Assembly: GCF_030149515.1 (NCBI RefSeq) | Contig: NZ_JASBRI010000003.1 | Span: forward strand, 62,001-126,000 | From: Maricaulis sp. | Lineage (GTDB): Bacteria; Pseudomonadota; Alphaproteobacteria; Caulobacterales; Maricaulaceae | Length of the DNA stretch: 64,000 bases | Direction of reading: 5' to 3' | In this document: positions 1-8,936 of the stretch, piece after piece | How positions within the stretch are numbered: position 1 is the stretch's first letter | Layout of the letters: each line of letters starts with the position of its first letter | Made by a program: the position numbers and the translations under genes | The notes under the pieces: model-generated | Told to the model about the DNA's origin: nothing | Database searches by the model: none | What the model saw: the letters and a program-made list of their open reading frames with translations, nothing else

Positions 1-60
1 GGGGCGCACCGCACGGCCGCATATGGCGGCAAAAGATATGGTTGGAGGTTATGGCCGAAT

Positions 61-795
61 TCAGGCTGGTTCTTCGCTTGTCTCCTTGTCGCGATTGCGG
101 CGCAGCCATTTTCGGGCCACCAGCATGATGCCGATCCAGGCCGCCACGGCGACCAGCAGGGCCAGGCCCAGCAGGACCTTGCCCTCGGTGAGCATGGCCA
201 GGATGCTCTGTCCGGCAAGCCCGACGACAACGATTTTCGGGGCCGTGCCCAGGGCCGTACCCAGGGCAAAGGCCCAATAGGGCGTGCGGGCGATGCCGAA
301 CCCCATGTTTACGACGATGAAGGGGCCCGAGGGCACCCAGCGGACCACCATCGAGGCCAGAAGGCCGTTCCGGCCGATGAAGCTGGAGATCCGGTTCGCC
401 CAGTCGCCGCCATAGCGCTTGAGAATGCGGGCACCGAACAAGCGGCCGAGGATGAAATTGACCGACGCCGCCACCAGCGTGGCGATCCAGGCGTAGAGCG
501 AGCCCATGACCGGTCCGAAGGCGACAATCGCCGCCGCCATCAGGCCGAATTGCGGGGCTCCGAGAAAGGACAGGGCCGTGAAGACAAGTATCGTGACCGG
601 CAGAGCGTACCAGCGCCCCGCCATATCCGCGAACCAGTCGCTTGCCGCACCGGGCTCCAGATCCAGGACGAAACGCCCCATCAGGAAGACGATGCCGACC
701 ATGGCGAACAGCGCGACCGAGACGCCAACGGCGCGGGCGGCGCGGGCATCCATGCGCAGAATGAAATCGAGAATGCGGTTCATCGCTCCGGCCAT
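61..795 (-). CDS. TVP38/TMEM64 family membrane protein
   Basis: A 244-residue polytopic inner-membrane protein of the VTT (formerly SNARE-associated, DedA-related) type. It has a hydrophobic segment near residues 22-45, a second near 70-95 with the family-like LGAPQF stretch, and the central re-entrant region with a GRLFGARILKRYG stretch and VRWVPSGPFIVVN near residue 150. The C-terminus is basic and cytoplasmic. Such proteins are thought to move lipids or act as proton-coupled transporters; the substrate is unknown. An alternative ATG four codons further in (783) has a GGAG just before it, so the start is uncertain by four residues. The gene stands alone at the end of the minus-strand run. 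Confidence 0.85.
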   Translation of the reverse strand: MAGAMNRILDFILRMDARAARAVGVSVALFAMVGIVFLMGRFVLDLEPGAASDWFADMAGRWYALPVTILVFTALSFLGAPQFGLMAAAIVAFGPVMGSLYAWIATLVAASVNFILGRLFGARILKRYGGDWANRISSFIGRNGLLASMVVRWVPSGPFIVVNMGFGIARTPYWAFALGTALGTAPKIVVVGLAGQSILAMLTEGKVLLGLALLVAVAAWIGIMLVARKWLRRNRDKETSEEPA

Positions 796-849
796 CCGCC
801 CTGCAGTGTGCCACTAGCTAAGCACGGATTGCGCCTGCGGCAATCGGCA

Positions 850-1368
850 TCAGCCGTCGGCATCGCCCGCCGTATCCTCGGCAGCGTCCACCGCCTCGCC
901 CGAGGCGATAGCCACCAGCTTGGCGCGCTGTACCGCCAGAATGGCCAATTGCTCGTCGAGCACTTTGAGGATTTCCCGGGCTTCGTCCTTGTCGACACGG
1001 CCCGGCGAGCGCTCGGTCTCGCTCAGCGATTCCATCAGCGCGGAGATATTGCGCGCATTGGACTGGCTGGCATCCCCCGCCAGGGCCAGCCAGTTGGCGT
1101 CCCCGGCCTTCTCGATCGGCAGGAAGATCCCGCCGGCCAGCGCCGCCAGATGCTGGGCGGCGGCGGTCGATCCCGCCTCGGTCAGGGTCGCAATTCGCGT
1201 GTAGGAAATCTCATTGGTCGAGTCCGGGTCGGCCAGGGCGTAGACCCGCGTGCGGCTGAGATCGAGCAATTCCATGACTTTGGGAATGCCGCCAACCTCC
1301 TCGAATACGCGCGCCACGACTTCCTTGGGCTCGCCGTACCGCCGGACCTTGACCGGATTGAATGACAT
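850..1368 (-). CDS. Hypothetical protein with HTH-like N-terminus
   Basis: Predicted 172 residues, starting at the ATG in MSFNPVKVRRYG; a longer reading frame exists, but this start has a G-rich leader close upstream. The N-terminal part, with GGIPKVMELLDLSRTRVYAL at about residues 19-38, reads like a helix-turn-helix for DNA binding. The middle is Ala-rich, and the C-terminus has a heptad-like helix (EILKVLDEQLAILAVQRAKL) before an acidic tail. This suggests a small transcription factor or phage-CII-like regulator, but I do not recognise a family and the DNA-binding role is inferred. It lies 61 bases downstream of the ilvC-like gene. Confidence 0.6.
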   Translation of the reverse strand: MSFNPVKVRRYGEPKEVVARVFEEVGGIPKVMELLDLSRTRVYALADPDSTNEISYTRIATLTEAGSTAAAQHLAALAGGIFLPIEKAGDANWLALAGDASQSNARNISALMESLSETERSPGRVDKDEAREILKVLDEQLAILAVQRAKLVAIASGEAVDAAEDTAGDADG

Positions 1369-1429
1369 TCTTTGCCCCCGCGCCGTAATACCAATATTCC
1401 CGACTAATACAGGTTGATGATCTTGTTGG

Positions 1430-2422
1430 CTATTTCGTGGCACCGTAGATCCGGCTGCGAAGTTCAGCACCGGCATCCTCGATCGGCAGCGTCTTGTCGG
1501 CCGCCCGGTCGGCCTTCATGGCGTCGCCGGCCTCATGGGTCTCCACCCATAACCGCGCGAAACTCCCGTCCTCGATCGCGGCCATGGCCTGATCGAAGGT
1601 GCGCCGTAATTCGGGACCGGCAATCCGGTCCTCGATCTGGCGCGCACCGAACTCTGCCGTATCGGAAATTGCCTCGTACATGCCCGCGATGCCCCGCGCC
1701 TGGATCAGGTCGGCCAGGTATTTGATCTCGTGAACGCAGTCGATATAGGCCATGCGCGGCGACACGCCGGCGGCCACGAGCCGGTCGAAACTCGCCTTGG
1801 CCAGCGCCACCATGCCACCGACCAGGACCGCCTGTTCGCCGAACAGGTCGGAGACGGTCTCCTCACGGAATGTAGTCGGAAAAATCCCCACCTCGCCGGA
1901 CCCGATCCCCGCCAGATAGGCCAGCGCCAGCTCGCGCGCCGTACCGCTGGCGTCCTGATGCACGGCCCAAAAGCCGATCAGCCCCCGGCCCTTCTCGAAC
2001 TCCTGCCGCACGGCACCGCCCGGCCCCTTGGCCGCAGCCAGGATCACATCGGCATCGGCCGGCGGATCGATCAGCCCGTAATGGATGGAAAAACCGTGGC
2101 ACAGGATCAGCGCCTGCCCCGGCTTGCGATGGGGCGCGATATGTCCGGTCCATATCTGCCGGTGCGCCTCGTCGGCGGCCAGTAGCGCAATCGCGTCGGC
2201 CCAGCCGGCTGCATCGTCCAGGGAGACGACCTCGAAACCGTCGGCCTCGGCCCTGGCGCGCGACGGCGATCCGTCTCTCAGCGCAATGCGGACTTTGCGC
2301 ACGCCGCTATCGCGCAGGCACAGCGCATGGCTGCGGCCATGATTGCCGTAGCCGACAATGGCAAGACGGCAATTGCGGATAGGGGCGAGATCGATGTCCG
2401 GGGTGTATAGCGGTTCGGTCAT
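1430..2422 (-). CDS. ilvC: Ketol-acid reductoisomerase (NADP+), divergent
   Basis: About 330 residues, the length of class I (short) KARI. It would convert 2-acetolactate to 2,3-dihydroxyisovalerate in valine, leucine and isoleucine synthesis. Visible family features are a Rossmann GYGNHG loop (usually GYGSQG), CHGFSIHYG, KGPG with the catalytic Lys, FREETVSDLFGEQ with the two metal-binding acids, CVHEIKYL with the metal-binding Glu, and the SDTAEFG substrate Ser. Several usually fixed positions differ: the common PKGPGH is AKGPGG here, and ETTF is PTTF. Start chosen at the ATG of MTEPLYTPD; the longer frame is GC-rich shadow. The acetolactate synthase genes that usually lie between miaA and ilvC are not present. 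Confidence 0.85.
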   Translation of the reverse strand: MTEPLYTPDIDLAPIRNCRLAIVGYGNHGRSHALCLRDSGVRKVRIALRDGSPSRARAEADGFEVVSLDDAAGWADAIALLAADEAHRQIWTGHIAPHRKPGQALILCHGFSIHYGLIDPPADADVILAAAKGPGGAVRQEFEKGRGLIGFWAVHQDASGTARELALAYLAGIGSGEVGIFPTTFREETVSDLFGEQAVLVGGMVALAKASFDRLVAAGVSPRMAYIDCVHEIKYLADLIQARGIAGMYEAISDTAEFGARQIEDRIAGPELRRTFDQAMAAIEDGSFARLWVETHEAGDAMKADRAADKTLPIEDAGAELRSRIYGATK

Positions 2423-2504
2423 GCGGAGCGGGGTTTTGCGAATCGGCTTTGGCAGAGGCCCCGATAGGACGGCCCGCACGCGCCGATGTCCAGAACCGGC
2501 CCGG

Positions 2505-3428
2505 TCATCCCTCGCCGGCAATCAGCGCCGCAAGCGCTGAGCGGGCCTCCACCGGATCGAGCGCGGTGATGCGCGGCCAGCTGCCGCACTGATTGCGGAA
2601 CCAGGTCAGCTGGCGCTTGGCGTAGCGGCGGCTGTCGCGCCTGGCAGCTTCCACCGCCTCGTCCAGCGGGGTCTCTCCGCGCAGATGCGCCATCAGCGGC
2701 GGCACGCCGAGCGCCTTCATGGCCGGCAGGTCGGGATCAAGTCCCCGGGCCGCAAAGGCGCGGACCTCGTCCAGTGCCCCCGCTGCCATCATCCCGTCGA
2801 ACCGCCTGTCGATGCGCGCATAGAGTGCCTCGCGATCCGGTTCGATCACCAGCCCGCGCCAACACCCCGGTTCCAGCATGGGTTCGGTGCGGTCGTGAAA
2901 ACGCGAAAGGCTTTCCCCGGTCTGGTAGCCGACTTCGACGATGCGCTGCAGGCGCTGCCGGTCCGCGGCGTCCACCCGCGCTGCGGACAGGGGATCCAGA
3001 CGCCTCGCCTCGGCACGCAGGGCGTCCATTCCGCCCTGTTCGATCAGGTCCGACGCGCGCTGGCGGGCCTCCGGGCCGATTTCGGGAACGGGAGCCAATC
3101 CGGCAGTCAGCGCATTGAAATAGAGCCCGGTTCCGCCGACGAGGATCGGCGATCGGCCGCGCGCCCCGATGTCCTCGATGCAGGCCAGAGCCGCATCGGC
3201 CCAACGTCCCACGGACCAGCGCTCGGCGGGATCGGCGATACCGAAGAGATGGTGCGGCGCTTCAGCCTCTTCTTCCGGCGAGGGGCGTGCCGTGATCAGA
3301 TGCAGACCGTCATAGATCTGCATCGAGTCGGCATTGACGATCTCGCCATCAAGCTCCCGGGCCGCAGCGATGGCCAGCGCGGTCTTGCCCGCCGCGGTCG
3401 GTCCCGCGATCAGCCAGGTGCGGCTCAC
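2505..3428 (-). CDS. miaA: tRNA dimethylallyltransferase MiaA
   Basis: Transfers the dimethylallyl group from DMAPP to A37 of tRNAs reading UNN codons. The 307-residue protein has the P-loop GPTAAGKT at residues 8-15, the substrate-binding NADSMQIYDGLHLIT stretch, VGGTGLYFNAL, and a C-terminal KRQLTWFRNQ that contacts tRNA. It begins with GTG, and that GTG overlaps the TGA stop of the upstream protease gene (GTGA), so translation is probably coupled. It ends 82 bases before ilvC. Its length is normal and no key residue is missing. Confidence 0.97.
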   Translation of the reverse strand: MSRTWLIAGPTAAGKTALAIAAARELDGEIVNADSMQIYDGLHLITARPSPEEEAEAPHHLFGIADPAERWSVGRWADAALACIEDIGARGRSPILVGGTGLYFNALTAGLAPVPEIGPEARQRASDLIEQGGMDALRAEARRLDPLSAARVDAADRQRLQRIVEVGYQTGESLSRFHDRTEPMLEPGCWRGLVIEPDREALYARIDRRFDGMMAAGALDEVRAFAARGLDPDLPAMKALGVPPLMAHLRGETPLDEAVEAARRDSRRYAKRQLTWFRNQCGSWPRITALDPVEARSALAALIAGEG

Positions 3429-4816
3429 GGGCGTATGGATTGCAGCACGTACTGGCCGCCGCGATTGATCTGGAAACGGATCGGACCGCCGCCATGACCG
3501 GACACGATCTCGCGGATATCGGCAACGGTCTCGACCCGCGTGAACTCGACCTCCTCGACAACATCGCCGGGCCGGATCTTGCCGGCCGCGTCGGACGCGG
3601 GGTCGACCTCGGTCACCAGGACGCCGACCGCGTCGGGATCGACGCGGTAGCGCCGGCGGGCGGGCGCGTCCAGAACGCCCAGCGTCATGCCCAGAATCGT
3701 GTTGCCATTGCCGGGCGTCGGATCGACGACACCGTCATTGTCTTCGTCTTCCGGCGCCCCGGCGCCGCCCTCTTCCTCGAGTTCGCCGATGGTGATGTCC
3801 AGGGTCATCGGCCGGTCCCGGCGGATGATCTCGATCTCGACTTCGCGGCCGATCTCGCTTTCCGCGACCATGCGGGGAAAGCTCTGGCTGTCACGCACCC
3901 GGCGGCCGTCAAAGCGCAGCACCAGGTCGCCCTGGCGCAGACCCGCCGCATCGGCCGGCCCGCCCTCCTCCACACGCGAGACGATCGCGCCATGGGGCGT
4001 GTCCAGTTCGAAGCTCTCAGCCAGTTCCGCCGTGACGCGATGTACGCTGACACCCAGCCAGCCGCGACGGGTTTCGCCAAATTCGATCAACTGGTCGACA
4101 ACGCGCGTGGCGATGTTGGAGGGAATGGACAGGGAAATACCGACGCTGGCGCCGGTGGGCGAAAGGATCAGCGTGTTCACCCCGATCACGTCGCCGCTCA
4201 TGTTGAACAGCGGGCCGCCCGAATTGCCGGTATTGATGGCCACATCGGTCTGGATGTAGTCGTCATAGCGACCGCCCGCCTCGCGGCCGCGCGCCGAGAC
4301 GACGCCGGCCGTCAGCGTGCCCCCCAGGCCGAACGGATTGCCGATCGCGATCACCCAGTCGCCCACGCGGGCCGTGTCGCTGTCGCCGAACGCGACCGAG
4401 GGCAAGGGCTCGTTCACCTGCATGCGCAGGACAGCCAGGTCGGTCACGGGATCGATGCCCACGACATCGGCGGCAAAGACGCGGCCGTCGGGCAGCGAGA
4501 CTTCCACCTCATCGGCGCCGTCGATGACGTGGTTGTTCGTCACCACAAGGCCTTCCGGATCGATGATGAAGCCGGATCCCAGCGAGTTGGCGATGCGCGG
4601 CGCGTCGCCGAAAATATCGTTGAAGCGTTCCAGCGGCGAGCCTTCCGGGAATTCCGGCAGGCCGTTGCCCGAATCCAGCCGCTGGGCCGCGGAAATGTTC
4701 ACGACCGCGGGCGAGAGGCGTTCCGCCAGATCCGCGAACCCGTCCGGTGCCGGGTGGGCCAGCACCGCGGGTGTGAGGATCACGCAGAAGAGGAAAGCCA
4801 GGAAACGCCGCATCAT
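3425..4816 (-). CDS. DegP/HtrA-type periplasmic serine protease
   Basis: A 463-residue Do-like protease with a signal peptide (MMRRFLAFLFCVILTPAVLA), a trypsin-like domain with the triad His96 (NNHVIDG), Asp126 (DLAVL) and Ser199 (GNSGGP), and two PDZ domains at about residues 250-340 and 370-460. The PDZ domains are joined by an acidic Gly/Asp-rich linker (EDEDNDG) that resembles a calcium-binding loop. It should degrade or refold misfolded envelope proteins. It lies downstream of hflK, hflC and the DUF2065 gene and overlaps miaA by four bases, matching the common alphaproteobacterial hflKC-degP-miaA order. Whether it is the DegP, DegQ or MucD orthologue cannot be settled by eye. Confidence 0.93.
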   Translation of the reverse strand: MMRRFLAFLFCVILTPAVLAHPAPDGFADLAERLSPAVVNISAAQRLDSGNGLPEFPEGSPLERFNDIFGDAPRIANSLGSGFIIDPEGLVVTNNHVIDGADEVEVSLPDGRVFAADVVGIDPVTDLAVLRMQVNEPLPSVAFGDSDTARVGDWVIAIGNPFGLGGTLTAGVVSARGREAGGRYDDYIQTDVAINTGNSGGPLFNMSGDVIGVNTLILSPTGASVGISLSIPSNIATRVVDQLIEFGETRRGWLGVSVHRVTAELAESFELDTPHGAIVSRVEEGGPADAAGLRQGDLVLRFDGRRVRDSQSFPRMVAESEIGREVEIEIIRRDRPMTLDITIGELEEEGGAGAPEDEDNDGVVDPTPGNGNTILGMTLGVLDAPARRRYRVDPDAVGVLVTEVDPASDAAGKIRPGDVVEEVEFTRVETVADIREIVSGHGGGPIRFQINRGGQYVLQSIRP

Positions 4817-4904
4817 TCACCGCCGCAGAAGAAGAACAGGAAGTTCGTTCACGTGAATACAGCTTCGCCGGGCGGGGCCGCAACCGCAACGATGCAGGCG
4901 CAGT

Positions 4905-5093
4905 CTAGCGCAGCACCAGCCAGACCAGGCCCACGCCGAGACACAAGGCCGTGAGCCCGGCCAGCCGCAACTGGTCCGGGCTCATCTCGCCGATGCGGGC
5001 GATCATGCCTTTCATGGCGCCGGGCGCCAGGGCATAGGCCGCGCCTTCAAGCGCAATCGCCACCCCGACGCCGGCGATGAGGATTGTCCACAC
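4905..5093 (-). CDS. DUF2065 family small membrane protein
   Basis: A 62-residue protein with two transmembrane helices, the first at about residues 3-25 and the second at 42-61, separated by a short loop rich in Met and Gly with the family-typical LRLAGL. It resembles the YjeT/DUF2065 family that commonly accompanies hflKC. It starts with GTG directly after the TAA stop of hflC, without intervening bases, so it is translated with that operon. The function of the family is unknown; the position suggests a role with the HflKC complex in the inner membrane. Confidence 0.85.
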   Translation of the reverse strand: MWTILIAGVGVAIALEGAAYALAPGAMKGMIARIGEMSPDQLRLAGLTALCLGVGLVWLVLR

Positions 5094-5975
5094 TTACTCG
5101 TTGCCGGCTTCCGACCGGAAGTAATCGAAAAACTCGCTGTCCGGCGGAATCACGATCGGTGTGCCTTCCACGATAGCCTGTTCATAGGCCTGCATGGAGC
5201 GGTAGAAACCGAAGAATTCGGCATCGCGATTATAGGCGTCGGCATAGATGGCGTTCCGCTGGGCATCGCCCGTACCGCGGATCCGCTCGGCCTCGGCGCG
5301 CGCCTCGGCACGGATGATTGCGGCCTGGCGGTCGGCATCGGCCCGGATCTCCGTGGCCCGCTGCTCGCCTTCGGCGCGGATGCGCGCGGCTTCCTGTTCA
5401 CGCTCCGAACGCATGCGCTGGAACACATTGTCGGCGATCTGCTGGGGCAGGTCGGCGCGCAGGATCCGCACATCGATGACTTCGATGCCGAAATTGCCGT
5501 TGACCACCTGGGCCTCGACCGCATCCTGGACCCGGTCCATCAGGGCCGCACGCTGGCCGGAGATAACGTCGCCGGAGGGGATCGAGGCGATCGCGCCACG
5601 CAGGCTGTCATCCATGATCTGCTGCAGACGCACCCGGGCCCCGCGTTCGTCGCGGAAGGTCTGGTAGAAGCGCAGCGGATCGGAAATGCGGTAGCGCAGA
5701 AAGGCGTCGACGATCAGCCGCACCTGGTCGGACGCCTGGATTTCGGCGGCGTCCATATTGAGTTCGATATTGCGCTTGTCGAACATCAACACGTCCATGA
5801 CGAAGGGCAGCTTGAAGTGCAGCCCCGGATCGGGATCGGCGCGTTCGTTCACGGCATCGACCGGTTCGCCCAGGCGCAGCACCAGCGCCTGTTCGGTTTC
5901 GCGGACGGTATAGACGCTCTGGAGGCCGACAAAGAGCGCGGCCACCAGGACGATGATTCCCAGCGTGCGGATCAT
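5094..5975 (-). CDS. hflC: Protease modulator HflC (SPFH/band 7)
   Basis: A 293-residue inner-membrane SPFH protein that assembles with HflK into a large periplasmic cage regulating the FtsH protease. An N-terminal transmembrane anchor (residues 1-22) is followed by the band-7 domain beginning with YTVRETEQALVLRLGEPV, then a long charged helix (RMRSEREQEAARIRAEGEQ) that forms the cage wall, and a C-terminal IVIPPDSEFFDYF motif typical of HflC. It overlaps hflK by four bases (ATGA), and the DUF2065 gene begins straight after its stop. Confidence 0.96.
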   Translation of the reverse strand: MIRTLGIIVLVAALFVGLQSVYTVRETEQALVLRLGEPVDAVNERADPDPGLHFKLPFVMDVLMFDKRNIELNMDAAEIQASDQVRLIVDAFLRYRISDPLRFYQTFRDERGARVRLQQIMDDSLRGAIASIPSGDVISGQRAALMDRVQDAVEAQVVNGNFGIEVIDVRILRADLPQQIADNVFQRMRSEREQEAARIRAEGEQRATEIRADADRQAAIIRAEARAEAERIRGTGDAQRNAIYADAYNRDAEFFGFYRSMQAYEQAIVEGTPIVIPPDSEFFDYFRSEAGNE

Positions 5976-7123
5976 TGGTCGTCTCCTTGCGTGTTGCGCA
6001 CCCGGTTGCGGCCGAGCTCGTTGAGCGGGAGGTAGGGCACGGCCCCGGCCTCGCCGTCGAGAATGGTGATGTCGGAACGGCCGATGACGCGTTCCATGGT
6101 TTCCAGATACATGCGCCGGCGCGTGACGTCGGGGGCCTGGGCATATTCCTGGTAGATGGCGATGAAGCGGTCGGCGTCACCCTGGGCCTGGGCGATCACC
6201 GAGTCGCGATAGGCTTGCGCGCGCTGGGTAAGCTGGGCCGCCTCACCGCGGGCCGCCGGGATCACGCTGTTGGCATGCGCGGTGGCATTGAGCTGGGCCC
6301 GCTCGGCGTCCTGCTCGGCCACGTCGACATCGCGGAAGGCGTCGATCACGCGCTCGGGCGGCTGGGCGTTGCGCAGGTTGACCTGCAGGATCTCCACGCC
6401 GGCATCGTATTCGTCGAGGGTCTGCTGCAGCAGTTCGCGGGTGCGGCTGGAGACCTCGGCCCGGCCTTCCGTGATGATGAATTGCAGGTCGGATGTGCCG
6501 ATTACTTCGCGCATGGCGCTTTCGGCCACGTCGCGAACCGCGCCCTGGATGTCGCGCACATTGAACAGATAGTCGCGCACACCATCGGGATAGGCGAGAT
6601 TGACGCGCCACTGCACCGAGAAGTCGATATCGACGATATTCTCGTCGCGGGTCAGCATCTGGCCTTCCGGACCCTGACCGATCTGGATCGTGTTCGTGGT
6701 CGTCACTTCCGGCAGCAGCACCGTTTCGATCGGCGTGGGCAGCTTGAAGTGGAAGCCCGGCGAGGTGGTGCGGGAATATTCACCGAAGCGCAGCACGACG
6801 CCGGCCTCGCTCGGACCGACCTGGTACCAGCCCGAACCGGGCATGACGAACCAGACCGCCGCGATGATCGCGACAATGAAGCCGAGGCCGAAAGCGCTGG
6901 CACCGCCGCCTCCCTTCTTGCCGCCACCGCCATTGCCGCCGCGGCCGCCGCCGAACAGGCCGCGCAGGCGGCGCTGCATGTCGCGGACGACTTCGTCGAG
7001 ATCGGGGCCGTCATCGCCGCCACCGCCGCCCTGGGGGCGCCGGCCCCACGGGTTCTGGTTGTTGTTGCCGCCGGAGCCCCAAGGGCCTCCGCCGCCGCCA
7101 CCCTGATTGTCGTTCCACGGCAT
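5972..7123 (-). CDS. hflK: FtsH protease activity modulator HflK
   Basis: A 383-residue partner of HflC. The first 75 residues are a disordered Gly/Asn/Trp-rich cytoplasmic tail with runs of Gly and short NPWG and GPWG motifs, typical of HflK. A transmembrane helix follows at about residues 76-95, then the SPFH domain starting GWYQVGPSEAGVVLRFGEY and a long charged helical region containing HANSVIPAARGEAAQL. The C-terminus has the ILDGEAGAVPYLPL segment. It heads the hflK-hflC-DUF2065-degP-miaA series and lies 112 bases downstream of folA. Confidence 0.96.
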   Translation of the reverse strand: MPWNDNQGGGGGGPWGSGGNNNQNPWGRRPQGGGGGDDGPDLDEVVRDMQRRLRGLFGGGRGGNGGGGKKGGGGASAFGLGFIVAIIAAVWFVMPGSGWYQVGPSEAGVVLRFGEYSRTTSPGFHFKLPTPIETVLLPEVTTTNTIQIGQGPEGQMLTRDENIVDIDFSVQWRVNLAYPDGVRDYLFNVRDIQGAVRDVAESAMREVIGTSDLQFIITEGRAEVSSRTRELLQQTLDEYDAGVEILQVNLRNAQPPERVIDAFRDVDVAEQDAERAQLNATAHANSVIPAARGEAAQLTQRAQAYRDSVIAQAQGDADRFIAIYQEYAQAPDVTRRRMYLETMERVIGRSDITILDGEAGAVPYLPLNELGRNRVRNTQGDDQ

Positions 7124-7234
7124 GGGTCGGATCGATCCTCTCGTCTGGTTTGCCGCCCTACATGAACTTAAGCGCGGCGGGGTTCAAGGGGATGAGGGGC
7201 GGGACAGACAGATGCCGCGTCCCCCGCTGAGCCG

Positions 7235-7756
7235 TCAGACCCGCTCCAGACAGCGCATGACGAAGGCATGATCGTCGCCCTCTCCGGCGGTTACGGCCTC
7301 GCGCAGGATCTCCGTCCAGGCGCTTTCGTCGAAGTCGGGAAAACGGGTTTCGCCGGCCGGTTCGGCGTCGACTTCGGTCAGGTACAGCCGGTCGGCCAGG
7401 GCCAGGGTGCCGGCATAGATCTGGGCGCCGCCGATCACGAAAACCTCGTCCACCCGGTCAGTATTGGCCTGGATGAAGGCGGCATCCATCGCCGCACCCA
7501 GATCGGCCACGGCCCGGGCGCCCCGGGCGGTATAGCCGGGCTGACGTGTCACCACGATATTGAGCCGGTCCGGCAAGGGTTTGCGCGGCAGGCTTTCCCA
7601 GGTCCTGCGGCCCATGATCACCGGCTTGCCGCGCGTCAGGTCCTTGAACCGCCGCAGGTCGGAGGACAGGCGCCAGGGCAGGTCACCGTCTGCACCGATG
7701 ACATTGTTGCGGCCCCGCGCGGCGATCAGGCAGATTTTCGGAACGATAGTGGTCAT
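7235..7756 (-). CDS. folA: Dihydrofolate reductase
   Basis: Reduces dihydrofolate to tetrahydrofolate with NADPH, regenerating the cofactor oxidised by thymidylate synthase. The 173-residue protein shows the classic features in order: IAARGRNNVIGADGDLPW with the active-site Trp, the acidic SSDLRRFKDLT helix, the VIMGRRTWESLP cofactor loop, NIVVTRQ, and FVIGGAQIY. Start placed at the ATG of MTTIVPKI, which overlaps the TGA stop of the MazG-like gene (ATGA); a frame reaching further upstream runs into that gene. It is the third gene of the thyA operon. Confidence 0.96.
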   Translation of the reverse strand: MTTIVPKICLIAARGRNNVIGADGDLPWRLSSDLRRFKDLTRGKPVIMGRRTWESLPRKPLPDRLNIVVTRQPGYTARGARAVADLGAAMDAAFIQANTDRVDEVFVIGGAQIYAGTLALADRLYLTEVDAEPAGETRFPDFDESAWTEILREAVTAGEGDDHAFVMRCLERV

Positions 7757-8073
7757 GCGTCTGCGGGTTCGTCGAGCCAGCTCAGCCATTTTTCGCGTAC
7801 GGCCGCATCCAGGTCCACACCTTCATCGCGCGCCAGCAGGAGCAGCATGCCCAGAACGTCGGCCATCTCCCGGGCCATGGCCGTGCGCGCCTCATCGCCG
7901 GCGGGCCGTCGCGTACGGCCGCTGGCGGTCAGATAGGACTGGGTCAGCTCGCCGACCTCTTCCTGCAGTTTGAGCAGATGCCAGTCGCCCGACCGGTCGA
8001 TGCCATAGCGCCCGGCATAGATGTCAGACACCTGCGCGATGCGCGCGGCAAGATCGCCGAGCGGGCGGGTCAA
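7753..8073 (-). CDS. MazG-like nucleotide pyrophosphohydrolase
   Basis: About 106 residues, read from a TTG start that overlaps the TGA stop of thyA (TTGA). It has the MazG/all-alpha NTP-PPase metal-binding pattern: [10 protein letters not shown] (E-x-x-E) in one helix and [13 protein letters not shown] (E-x-x-D) in the next. Such enzymes hydrolyse non-canonical or excess NTPs or dNTPs to the monophosphate. Placement between thyA and folA suggests a role in thymidine or deoxynucleotide pool control, but the substrate is inferred. The length is that of single-domain MazG-like proteins, much shorter than full MazG. Confidence 0.85.
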   Translation of the reverse strand: MTRPLGDLAARIAQVSDIYAGRYGIDRSGDWHLLKLQEEVGELTQSYLTASGRTRRPAGDEARTAMAREMADVLGMLLLLARDEGVDLDAAVREKWLSWLDEPADA

Positions 8074-8936
8074 ACCGCCACCGGTGCGGCGATGCGGGGA
8101 TGCGGGTCGTAGCCCTCCAGCACGATATCCTCGTACTCGAAGGCGAACAGGTCCTTCGCATCCGGATTGAGCCTCAGCCGCGGCAGGGCGCGCGGGGTGC
8201 GCGACAATTGTTCGCGCACCTGGTCCATATGGTTGGAATAGATGTGCGCATCGCCGAAGGTGTGGATGTACTCGCCCGGTTCCAGGCCGCAGACCTGCGC
8301 CACCATGGCGGTCAGCAGTGCGTAGGATGCAATGTTGAACGGCACGCCCAGGAACATATCGGCCGAACGCTGATAGAGTTGGCAGGACAGTTTCCCGTTC
8401 GCCACATTGAACTGGTACAGCGTGTGGCAGGGCGGCAGCGCCATGTTGGGCACGTCGGCCGGATTCCAGCCCGACACGATCAGCCGGCGCGAGGACGGGT
8501 TCGTGCGGATCTGTTCCAGGATATTGGACAACTGGTCGATCTCGGTGCCGTCGGGCCCTTCCCAGCGCCGCCACTGCTTGCCGTAGACCGGACCGAGATC
8601 GCCGTTCTCGTCGGCCCACTCATTCCAGATCGTCACGCCACGTTCCTGCAGCCAGCGCACATTCGTCTCGCCACGCAGGAACCACAACAACTCGATCGCG
8701 ATCGACTTGAAATGCACCTTCTTCGTGGTCAGCAGCGGGAAGCCCTGCGACAGGTCGCAGCGGAGTTGCCGGCCGAAGACCGAACGCGTGCCCACGCCCG
8801 TGCGATCATTCTGTTCCGCCCCGGTCTCCAGAATGTCGCGCAACAGGTCGAGATAGGCCAGTTCGACCGCGGAGCCGGCCTCGCCGGCGCGGCCTGCATC
8901 GTCGGCCCGGTTATCGGAATAGGCCACATCGGCCAT
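8070..8936 (-). CDS. thyA: Thymidylate synthase
   Basis: Methylates dUMP to dTMP using methylene-tetrahydrofolate. The 288-residue protein carries the nucleophile Cys170 in [11 protein letters not shown], the [11 protein letters not shown] phosphate-binding Arg, [10 protein letters not shown], the [12 protein letters not shown] and [17 protein letters not shown] stretches, and HIYSNHMDQ. About 20 residues precede the usual N-terminus. An AGGAG sits six bases upstream of the ATG. It is the first gene of the thyA/MazG-like/folA operon, linked by TTGA and ATGA overlaps. Confidence 0.97.
   Translation of the reverse strand: MADVAYSDNRADDAGRAGEAGSAVELAYLDLLRDILETGAEQNDRTGVGTRSVFGRQLRCDLSQGFPLLTTKKVHFKSIAIELLWFLRGETNVRWLQERGVTIWNEWADENGDLGPVYGKQWRRWEGPDGTEIDQLSNILEQIRTNPSSRRLIVSGWNPADVPNMALPPCHTLYQFNVANGKLSCQLYQRSADMFLGVPFNIASYALLTAMVAQVCGLEPGEYIHTFGDAHIYSNHMDQVREQLSRTPRALPRLRLNPDAKDLFAFEYEDIVLEGYDPHPRIAAPVAV

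Noticed and set aside
1430..2521. Longer N-terminus for the ilvC gene
   Set aside because: The extra 33 residues are basic and unlike KARI; it would also run into the miaA end.
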